Part shown: one piece after another, positions 1-6,464 of the stretch
How the letters are laid out: each line of letters starts with the position of its first letter
Position numbering within the stretch: position 1 is the first letter of the stretch
NCBI GenBank assembly: GCA_029851325.1
Contig: CP099830.1
Coordinates: 1-8,047 of the forward strand
DNA: 8,047 nt
Reading direction: 5' to 3'
From: Candidatus Shikimatogenerans bostrichidophilus
GTDB taxonomy: Bacteria > Bacteroidota > Bacteroidia > Flavobacteriales > Blattabacteriaceae
The notes under the pieces: model-generated
Database searches by the model: none
Seen by the model: the letters and a program-made list of their open reading frames with translations, nothing else
Told to the model about the DNA's origin: nothing
Position numbers and translations under genes: made by a program

Positions 1-3000
1 TTTTTTTTAAACTTATATTTAAGCATAAACCTTTTAATTCCTTTATTAATACTTTAAATGATTCTGGAATATTAGGAGTAGGTAATGGTAACCCTTTAAT
101 TATAGATTCATATGTTTTAATTCTTCCTTCTATATCATCAGATTTTATAGTTAATAATTCTCTTAAAATATTAGATGCTCCATAGGCTTCTAATGCCCAA
201 ACTTCCATTTCACCAAATCTTTGTCCACCCAATTGAGATTTTCCTCCTAAAGGTTGTTGTGTAATTAAAGAATATGGACCTATAGATCTAGTATGAATTT
301 TATCATCAACCATATGTCCTAATTTTAACATATAAATTATACCGATTGTTATTTTATTTTGAAATTTTTCCCCACTTATCCCATCATATAAAGTATATCT
401 GCAAAAATTTTTTATATTAATTTCTTTTAAGTATTTATGTAAAATTTTTATAGTACATCCTTCAAAAATTGGAGTATAAAATTTCTTTTTAGTTTTATAC
501 CCGATATATCCTAAAATTGATTCTAATACTTGTCCTAAATTCATACGAGAAGGGACACTTAATGGATTTAATATTATATCAACGACAGTCCCATCTTCTA
601 AAAATGGCATATCTTCATCTCTAACAATTCTAGCAACTACACCTTTGTTACCATGTCTCCCAGACATTTTATCTCCAACTTTTAATTTTCTTTTTTGAGC
701 TACATATACTTTTACTGTTTTTATAACTCCAGGAGGTAATATATCTCCTATTAATAATTTTGTAATTTTTTTTTTATTTTTATTTCTTAAAATACTATAA
801 GATATATTAAAATTTTTTATTAACCTTTTTACTTTTTTTTCAAGTTCTTTTTTAATGTTTAAAAGTTTGAAAAGTCTTTTTTTTTTTAATAAATATATTA
901 AAATTGTATAATCAATTAATGAGTTCTTTTTATAATATATTTTTCTTCCAATATTGTTTTTTAATATTTTTATTTTAATACCTTTTTTTATTCTTTTTTT
1001 TTTTAATAAATTAAAAAGCTTTAAAATAAAAATTTTATTTAATTCTTTTAATTTAGTTATATATCTTTTTCTAATTTTATTTATTTTATTTTTATTTTTC
1101 TTTTCATTATATTCATTTTGTTTATATATTTTAACATCTATCACTATTCCATATAAATATGAAGGAGCTCTTAATGAAACTTCTTTTACATTACTAGCTT
1201 TATTACCAAAAATTGATTTTAATAATTTTTGTTCAGGAGTTATATAAGTTTCTTCTTTAGGTATTATTTTACCTATCAAAATATCACCAGGTTTAACTGT
1301 AGCCCCTATCTTAATTATACCATTATCATCTAAATTTTCTAATTCATTACTATTAATATTAGGTAAATCTTTTGTAAATTCTTCATAACCATATTTTATT
1401 TTTTTTAAACTTAAAGAAAATACTTCTATATGAATAGAAGTAAAACTATCTTCTCGTAATAATTTTTTAGATACTATTATAGCATCCTCAAAATTATATC
1501 CCCTCCATGACATAAATGCTACTAATAAATTTTTTCCTAAAGATAGTACTCCATTTTTATTAGCAAAACCTTCACATAATATTTGATTTTTTTTTACTAT
1601 ATCTCCCTTTTTAACAATAGGTGTTAAATTATAACAAGTATTTTGATTAGTTCTATGAAATTTAGGTACTTTATGAGTATAAGTTAAATTATTAAAAGTT
1701 GTGTCTATAACTTCTTTTTTGTATTTATATTTAATAATAATTTTATTTGAATCGACATATTTAACTATTCCATCTTCTTTAGCATTTAAGAAATTTCTAT
1801 AAAAAAAAATTAATTTATTCTCCACCCCTGTTCCAACAATAGGCTCTTCTAATTTTAACAATGGCAAAGATTGTCTCATCATATTTGATCCCATTAAAGC
1901 CCTATTAGCATCATTATGTTCTATAAATGGTATTAAAGAAGCCGTTAAAGAAACCATTTGATTAGGAGAATAATCTATATAATCTATTTTATTTATATTC
2001 GTTAATATATTTTCATTATTTTTTCTTACTACAAACTTTTTTTTATATTTATAATACAAATAAATATCATATTGACCTATATTCATATCTTTCTCTTCAT
2101 CTGAAGTTAAAAAATATATTTTATTATACACTTTACCATTTACAACTTTTTTATATGGAGTTTCTAAAAACCCTAAATTATTTATGTTTGCAAATAAACA
2201 TAATGAATATATTAACCCTATATTAGGTCCTTCTGGAGTTTCTATTGGACATAATCTTCCATAATGGGAATAATTAACATCCCTAGCTTCAAAACTAGCT
2301 CTAGACTTATTTAACCCTCCTGGACCTAATAATGTTATTCTTCTTTTATGAGTCATTTCTGATAAAGGATTAGTTTTATCCATAAATTGAGATACTTGAC
2401 TAGTTCCAAAAAAAGAATTTAGTATAGAATTTAAAAGTTTAGAATTTATTAATTTTTTTAAGTTTAATTTATAATATTCTTTTATATTTATTTTTTCTTT
2501 TATTATACTATATATTCTAGAAATTCCTATAGTAAACAAATTATATAATTGATCTCCGACAGTTTTTACTTGTCTATTAGATAAATGATCAATATCATCT
2601 AATATATTCTTATTATTTAATAAATATAATAAATAATTTAATATTTTTTTATAATCTAATTTAGTTAAATATAAATCTTTAATTTTTATATTAAATCTAA
2701 TATTTAATTTATACCTACAAACTAATCCTAAATTATATTTTTTTTTATCATAAAACATTCTATTTATAAAAACTTTTGCAATTTCTATATTAGGAGGATA
2801 AGATGTTTTAAATAATTTATAAAAATAAATTATTGTTTCATCATAAGTTTTATTTCTATCTTTATTAAAAATATTGTTTATTATATTAAAATTATATTTA
2901 TTAAAACTCCTACTATATACATATATAGTATTTATTTTATTATTTATTAATAATTTTAATTTTTTTTTATCTAAAATACTATTAGCCTTTAATAAATTTT

Positions 3001-3730
3001 TTTTCTTTTTATTATAAATATTTTTTACATTTTTCCTTCCTATATATTTATAAATATATTTTCTTTTTATTTTTATTTTTTTATATAGTCCAAAAATTTC
3101 TAAAATTTCTTCATTAGTTTTATATCCAATAGCTCTTAAAAATGAAGTTATATAAATTTTTTTTTTTTTATTTATATAAGTATATATAATATTATTATTA
3201 TCTGTTACAAATTCTAACCAAGAACCATGCATTGGGATAATTCTAGCATAATATAATTTTACACCATTATAATCATATGTTTTCCCAAAAAATATACCAG
3301 GAGATCTATGTAATTGATATATTACTACACGCTCTGCTCCATTAAAAATAAAACTTCCATTATTAGTTATATAAGGACATGTACATAAATAAAAACTTTG
3401 TATATCATTTTTAATTATTTTTTCTTTGTCATAATAAAAAATTTTAAATTTTACATAAATATTTATTCCATATGTAAGATCTTTATCAATACATTCATAT
3501 ACAGAATTTATAGGTGGATCTAAGTAATATTTTAAAAAGTCTATTTTAAAATTTTTTTCTTTATTATATATAGGAAAAAATTTTTTAAATATTTGATATA
3601 ACCCTTCTTTTTTTCTATTTATACATTCAATATCTAAAAATTTTTTAAAAGATTTTATTTGAATTCTTAAAAAATCTATATATTTGACATTTTTTTCTAT
3701 TTCAGATATATATATTCTATCGTTACCCAT
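1..3730 (-). CDS. rpoB: DNA-directed RNA polymerase beta subunit, 3' end cut by window edge
   Basis: This encodes the beta subunit, half of the RNA polymerase catalytic core. I read one open frame of 1243 codons from the ATG at 3728-3730 to the edge without a stop. The N-terminus (MGNDRIYISEIEKN) matches Bacteroidota RpoB, followed by the 'NGAERVV' and 'LHRSPG' blocks. The rifampicin region spans residues 442-471 and continues into 'CPIETPEGPNIGL'. E748-D749 lie in 'GYNFEDAII'. The catalytic lysines K1021 and K1029 lie in 'GDKMSGRHGNKG' (E. coli K1065 and K1073). The C-terminal 'LGGQRFGEMEVWALEAYGA' block is intact. The last visible residues (LKGLCLNISLKK) match the family C-terminus, so only a few codons should be missing. 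Residues 865-995 are unusually Lys/Asn/Ile-rich but fill a region of normal length. The gene starts 22 nt after rplL, is probably co-transcribed with it, and is normally followed by rpoC. It contains a 13-T run (3157-3169) that stays in frame. Confidence 0.97.
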   Translation of the reverse strand, partial: MGNDRIYISEIEKNVKYIDFLRIQIKSFKKFLDIECINRKKEGLYQIFKKFFPIYNKEKNFKIDFLKYYLDPPINSVYECIDKDLTYGINIYVKFKIFYYDKEKIIKNDIQSFYLCTCPYITNNGSFIFNGAERVVIYQLHRSPGIFFGKTYDYNGVKLYYARIIPMHGSWLEFVTDNNNIIYTYINKKKKIYITSFLRAIGYKTNEEILEIFGLYKKIKIKRKYIYKYIGRKNVKNIYNKKKKNLLKANSILDKKKLKLLINNKINTIYVYSRSFNKYNFNIINNIFNKDRNKTYDETIIYFYKLFKTSYPPNIEIAKVFINRMFYDKKKYNLGLVCRYKLNIRFNIKIKDLYLTKLDYKKILNYLLYLLNNKNILDDIDHLSNRQVKTVGDQLYNLFTIGISRIYSIIKEKINIKEYYKLNLKKLINSKLLNSILNSFFGTSQVSQFMDKTNPLSEMTHKRRITLLGPGGLNKSRASFEARDVNYSHYGRLCPIETPEGPNIGLIYSLCLFANINNLGFLETPYKKVVNGKVYNKIYFLTSDEEKDMNIGQYDIYLYYKYKKKFVVRKNNENILTNINKIDYIDYSPNQMVSLTASLIPFIEHNDANRALMGSNMMRQSLPLLKLEEPIVGTGVENKLIFFYRNFLNAKEDGIVKYVDSNKIIIKYKYKKEVIDTTFNNLTYTHKVPKFHRTNQNTCYNLTPIVKKGDIVKKNQILCEGFANKNGVLSLGKNLLVAFMSWRGYNFEDAIIVSKKLLREDSFTSIHIEVFSLSLKKIKYGYEEFTKDLPNINSNELENLDDNGIIKIGATVKPGDILIGKIIPKEETYITPEQKLLKSIFGNKASNVKEVSLRAPSYLYGIVIDVKIYKQNEYNEKKNKNKINKIRKRYITKLKELNKIFILKLFNLLKKKRIKKGIKIKILKNNIGRKIYYKKNSLIDYTILIYLLKKKRLFKLLNIKKELEKKVKRLIKNFNISYSILRNKNKKKITKLLIGDILPPGVIKTVKVYVAQKRKLKVGDKMSGRHGNKGVVARIVRDEDMPFLEDGTVVDIILNPLSVPSRMNLGQVLESILGYIGYKTKKKFYTPIFEGCTIKILHKYLKEINIKNFCRYTLYDGISGEKFQNKITIGIIYMLKLGHMVDDKIHTRSIGPYSLITQQPLGGKSQLGGQRFGEMEVWALEAYGASNILRELLTIKSDDIEGRIKTYESIIKGLPLPTPNIPESFKVLIKELKGLCLNISLKK
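3157..3169. repeat. 13-T homopolymer inside rpoB
   Basis: This is the longest single-base run I found, read as 13 consecutive A in the rpoB mRNA. The frame is maintained across it: the start at 3730 and the conserved C-terminal blocks are in the same frame. Shorter runs lie in rpoB at 877-887 and 994-1004 (11 each) and in nusG at 5901-5911 (11). Confidence 0.9.
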
Positions 3731-3752
3731 TTATAAGAAAAATATAATAAAT

Positions 3753-4169
3753 TTATTTAGATATTTTTAATTCTATTTCTGCATCTACTTTTTTAAAATC
3801 TTCTTGAATTTTTTTAGCTTCTTCTAATGCTATTGATTTTTTTATTAAACTAGGTATATTATCTATTAACTTTTTAGATTCTGTTAAACTAACCCCAGTA
3901 ATATTATTAATTAATTTTATTACAGGTAATTTAACTGTACCTAATGATTTTAAATAAATATCATAAAAACTACTATTACTACTATTATTACTTGATATTT
4001 TTTCTTGATTTATTTCATTCGTTTTAACTTCTTTAGTAGAAATATTATTATTAAGGGTATTTATATTATATTTAATATTATATTTTTTTTCTAAAATATT
4101 ATATAATTTATTTACTTCTTTAATATTTAATTTTACTAATTTTTTAGCTATTTTATTTATTTTGCTCAT
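3753..4169 (-). CDS. rplL: 50S ribosomal protein L7/L12
   Basis: L7/L12 forms the flexible stalk dimers that recruit EF-Tu and EF-G to the ribosome. The 138-residue product has three parts. An N-terminal dimerisation domain (about 1-32) aligns well from MSKINKIAKKL. A hinge covers about 33-67. The C-terminal factor-binding domain (68-138) carries 'VIKLINNITGVSLTESKKLID', matching the classical VIK...TG...AK motif. The family is usually 120-130 residues; the extra length is in the hinge, where the normal Ala-rich linker is replaced by Asn/Ser/Lys and an SNNSSNSS tract (60-67) encoded by a trinucleotide repeat. The start is fixed by N-terminal homology and lies 17 nt inside rplJ, which suggests translational coupling. 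I see no Shine-Dalgarno sequence. The stop is TAA, 22 nt before rpoB. Confidence 0.96.
   Translation of the reverse strand: MSKINKIAKKLVKLNIKEVNKLYNILEKKYNIKYNINTLNNNISTKEVKTNEINQEKISSNNSSNSSFYDIYLKSLGTVKLPVIKLINNITGVSLTESKKLIDNIPSLIKKSIALEEAKKIQEDFKKVDAEIELKISK
3969..3992 (-). repeat. Trinucleotide repeat in the L7/L12 hinge
   Basis: There are eight consecutive triplets of ACT or ATT on the plus strand, read as AGT and AAT codons on the minus strand. They encode Ser/Asn residues 60-67 of L7/L12, just before the C-terminal domain. The tract stays in the rplL frame, so gain or loss of a unit would change hinge length without a frameshift. Confidence 0.75.
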
Positions 4170-4692
4170 TTTTTGTATTTTTTAATGTTGTTACTATATT
4201 TAAAATTTTATTATTATAATAATTTTTATAATTTAAAATTAAATTACTAAATATATTATTTAAATCTAATAATATATTAAATAAATATTCTTCTTTTGAT
4301 TTTATATGAATCAATTTATTTAAATTTTTTTCACCAAAATATACATAATCATTTAAATATGCAGCTTTTAAACTTGGATAACTTTGATTATCTATATAAA
4401 TTTTATGTTTTTTTATAATAATAGGACATATATTGATATTATTACTATACATTATAAATGTATTATTAATTAATATTTTAAATAAATTTGTCTTTTTTAT
4501 TTTTTTTAATATAATTTTTAATAAAGTATTTTTTACATTCATTAACTTTATATCATTATTATAACAATCTTCTTTAAATTTATAAAATAAATCAGAATTA
4601 AATTTATAAATATTTATAAAATATATATATTTATATTTTTTAAAATTTTTTTTTATTTTATATAAAATTTTTATTTTTTTTTTATTATACAT
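4153..4692 (-). CDS. rplJ: 50S ribosomal protein L10
   Basis: L10 anchors the L7/L12 stalk on 23S rRNA near L11. The 179-residue product is close to the usual length. The N-terminal rRNA-binding domain shows 'NVKNTLLKI' (52-60), matching the family's V-(K/R)-NTLL motif. The middle has 'LKAAYLNDYVYFG' and 'LNKLIHIKSKEEYLFNILL', which match Bacteroidota L10. The C-terminal helix that binds L12 dimers is Asn/Lys-rich and poorly conserved in sequence. Residues 2-32 are encoded wholly by A and T. The ATG at 4690-4692 lies 8 nt after the rplA stop, too close for the structured L10 leader that E. coli uses for autoregulation. The last 17 nt overlap the rplL start. Identification rests on the motifs plus conserved gene order. 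Confidence 0.95.
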   Translation of the reverse strand: MYNKKKIKILYKIKKNFKKYKYIYFINIYKFNSDLFYKFKEDCYNNDIKLMNVKNTLLKIILKKIKKTNLFKILINNTFIMYSNNINICPIIIKKHKIYIDNQSYPSLKAAYLNDYVYFGEKNLNKLIHIKSKEEYLFNILLDLNNIFSNLILNYKNYYNNKILNIVTTLKNTKNEQNK

Positions 4693-4700
4693 AATAATAT

Positions 4701-5393
4701 TTAAAATTTTAATTTTAAACTAGGGCTCATTGTAGAATTTATATATATACTATTTATATATATATTTTTTCCATTTATTTTTATTCTATTTAAAAATTTT
4801 ATTATAAAATAAATATTTTCTATTATTTTTTTATTTTCTATATTATTTTTACCTATAACTAAATGTAATATTCCATATTTATCAGGCTTTATTAATAATC
4901 TTTTACCTAATATTATTTTTTTTATTTTTTTTAAACTATTCTTATCATAATTATCTATTATAGTATCTTCTTCATAACTTGGCATTAAATTTTTTCCACC
5001 TAATATTTTTCCTAGTTTTAACAAATTTTCCATATAATATTTATTAGAAATTATTAAATCAAAATCTGTCCATTTATATTCTTCTATTTTTTTTATATAA
5101 TTCATTCCTCCTACTAATTTTATTCCCATATTAAATATTTTTTTTCGATATTTTTTATCTATTAAAACTAATAAATTATATTTTTTACCATTAGAATTTG
5201 GTAAATATATTGTTTCTTTTAAATTAAAATTTTTTATATTTTTAATTTCTAAATTTATAGTTAAATTAATACTAGGAATAAATTTAGTAAAACTATATTT
5301 TTTTATAATTTCTAAACCCTCTTTAAAATTATAATCTTTTTGATTTTTATAATTTTCTATAATTTTTTTTAAATTTTTAGTTATTTTTATCAT
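4701..5393 (-). CDS. rplA: 50S ribosomal protein L1
   Basis: L1 forms the mobile stalk that moves deacylated tRNA out of the exit site, and in many bacteria it also represses its own operon mRNA. The 230-residue product has the full two-domain fold. Visible landmarks are 'YNFKEGLEIIKKYSFTKF' (21-38, with the RNA-contacting TKF), 'LPNSNGK' (64-70, from LPHGTGK), 'YKWTDFDLII' (106-115, the Bacteroidota form), 'LGKILGGKNLMPS' (127-139), 'DKYGILHLVIGK' (171-182) and the C-terminal 'IYINSTMSPSLKLKF' with conserved T221-M222. The usually invariant LGPxGLMPNP motif has changed to LGGKNLMPSY. The start is fixed by homology and overlaps the end of rplK by 17 nt. The next gene, rplJ, begins 8 nt downstream. 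Confidence 0.96.
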   Translation of the reverse strand: MIKITKNLKKIIENYKNQKDYNFKEGLEIIKKYSFTKFIPSINLTINLEIKNIKNFNLKETIYLPNSNGKKYNLLVLIDKKYRKKIFNMGIKLVGGMNYIKKIEEYKWTDFDLIISNKYYMENLLKLGKILGGKNLMPSYEEDTIIDNYDKNSLKKIKKIILGKRLLIKPDKYGILHLVIGKNNIENKKIIENIYFIIKFLNRIKINGKNIYINSIYINSTMSPSLKLKF

Positions 5394-5817
5394 TATTTTT
5401 AATTGTTACTCCTATAGATTTTAATGTACCAATTATCATTGACACAGCAGATTTTATATTATTAAAACAATTTAGATCAGAAATTTTATATTTTGCAATT
5501 TTATATATTTCATTTAAAGAAATTTCTCCTATTTTTTTTTTATTTGGTTCATTTGATCCTTTATTTATATTTAATAATTTAAAAATTTTATCTTTTACTG
5601 TTTGTTTTTTTATTTTAAAATCAAATGTTTTATCTACATATACATATATATTAACTGGTAATAATTCATTAATTTTATCTTTTGTTCTATCATTAAAAAA
5701 CTTACAAAAATCCATTATATTTACTCCAATAGCACCTAAAGATGGCCCTAATGGAGGAGATGGATTTGCCAATCCTCCTTTTATATTTAATTTTATAATT
5801 TTTAAAATTTTTTTCAT
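5377..5817 (-). CDS. rplK: 50S ribosomal protein L11
   Basis: L11 binds the GTPase-associated centre of 23S rRNA together with L10. The 146-residue product has the family's normal length. The N-terminal domain carries the Pro-rich switch 'GGLANPSPPLGPSLGAIG' (14-31) followed by 'VNIMDFCKFFNDRT' (32-45), nearly the family consensus. The C-terminal rRNA-binding domain has 'GSNEPNKKKIGEIS' and 'GTLKSIGVTIK'. The segment 'DLNCFNNIKSAVSMIIGT' matches Bacteroidota L11. The ATG at 5815-5817 lies 4 nt after the nusG stop, and the gene end overlaps rplA by 17 nt. With a 4-nt gap there is no separate leader where L1 could bind, so E. coli-style autorepression at this point is unlikely (inference). Confidence 0.98.
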   Translation of the reverse strand: MKKILKIIKLNIKGGLANPSPPLGPSLGAIGVNIMDFCKFFNDRTKDKINELLPVNIYVYVDKTFDFKIKKQTVKDKIFKLLNINKGSNEPNKKKIGEISLNEIYKIAKYKISDLNCFNNIKSAVSMIIGTLKSIGVTIKNNDKNN

Positions 5818-5821
5818 TTTA

Positions 5822-6355
5822 TTAAAATTTTTCTATTTTACTTGATTCAATTGTTAAAAATATTTTTCTCCCCATTATATAAACTGATAACAATATTTTA
5901 TTTTTTTTTTTATAAATTTTCTCTATTACCCCAGTTAATCCAATACATACACCATTATTTATTTTTACACTTTCTCCAATAAAATATTTAATATTAGTTC
6001 TTTTATATGTTTTATTTTTACTTTCCTTAATTAAATTTTTAATATCATTATATTTTAGGGGTCTAGGAAAATTATCTATACCTTCATTTAAAAAATTTAT
6101 TACTCCATTTATTTTTTTTATCTTATATAATATCATTCTATCTAATAATAAATTTATTATTAAATATCCTGGTAATAAATTTTTTTTTAAAAAAATTTTT
6201 TTATTATTTTCTTTTTTTACTAATGTTTTAATAAATTTATATATTTTATATTCTTTTACTTTATATAAAAATAAAATCCTTTTTATCTCTTTTATTATAA
6301 ATTTTCTATTAACTGCTCTAATTTTTAAAACATATAAGTTATTTTTATTTAGCAT
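5822..6355 (-). CDS. nusG: Transcription termination/antitermination factor NusG
   Basis: NusG binds the RNA polymerase clamp through its NGN domain and suppresses pausing. Its C-terminal KOW domain contacts Rho or ribosomal protein S10. The 177-residue product has both domains. NGN covers about 7-100 with 'LYVLKIRAVNRKF' and 'KKNLLPGYLIINLLL' (PGY at 62-64). KOW covers about 127-177 with 'GESVKINNGVCIGLTGVIEKI' and 'VYIMGRKIFLTIESSKIEKF'. The Trp usual in the first NGN strand (WYV) is Leu here. Sequence identity to the family is low overall, but both motifs and the position directly before rplK support the call. secE, which normally lies between tRNA-Trp and nusG, is absent; only 24 nt separate nusG from the tRNA. 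An 11-T tract (5901-5911) lies within the KOW coding region. No Shine-Dalgarno is visible. Confidence 0.93.
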   Translation of the reverse strand: MLNKNNLYVLKIRAVNRKFIIKEIKRILFLYKVKEYKIYKFIKTLVKKENNKKIFLKKNLLPGYLIINLLLDRMILYKIKKINGVINFLNEGIDNFPRPLKYNDIKNLIKESKNKTYKRTNIKYFIGESVKINNGVCIGLTGVIEKIYKKKNKILLSVYIMGRKIFLTIESSKIEKF

Positions 6356-6379
6356 TTTATTAAAAAAAAATTATAAATA

Positions 6380-6451
6380 CACGGACGGTAAGACTTGAAC
6401 TTACAACCTTCGGTTTTGGAGACCGATGCTCTACCATTAAGCTACATCCGT
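6380..6451 (-). tRNA. tRNA-Trp (anticodon CCA)
   Basis: I folded this by hand into a complete 72-nt cloverleaf. The 7-bp acceptor ACGGATG/CGTCCGT contains one T-G pair. The D-stem is GCTT/GAGC with a short 7-nt loop. The anticodon arm is TCGGT-CTCCAAA-ACCGA, giving anticodon CCA. The T-arm is GTAAG-TTCAAGT-CTTAC. The discriminator is G73, the normal bacterial Trp identity base. CCA is not encoded. Anticodon CCA reads UGG and not UGA, in line with the standard code. It lies 13 nt after the tuf stop and 24 nt before nusG. Confidence 0.97.
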
Positions 6452-6464
6452 ATTTATATTTAAA

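Noticed and set aside
954..1247. Plus-strand open frame of 97 codons, very rich in Phe, Leu and Ile
   Set aside because: It lies antisense to the conserved rpoB frame. Its hydrophobic composition is what poly-A lysine codons give on the opposite strand, and it is not a membrane protein gene.
1..3730. rpoB as a frameshifted pseudogene because of long homopolymers
   Set aside because: Codon-by-codon reading from 3730 to the edge gives no stop, and the N-terminal, rifampicin, catalytic and C-terminal blocks are all in the same frame.
6380..6451. Reassignment of UGA to Trp, known in some tiny symbiont genomes
   Set aside because: tRNA-Trp has anticodon CCA, Trp codons in RpoB and L1 are TGG, and I saw no in-frame TGA.
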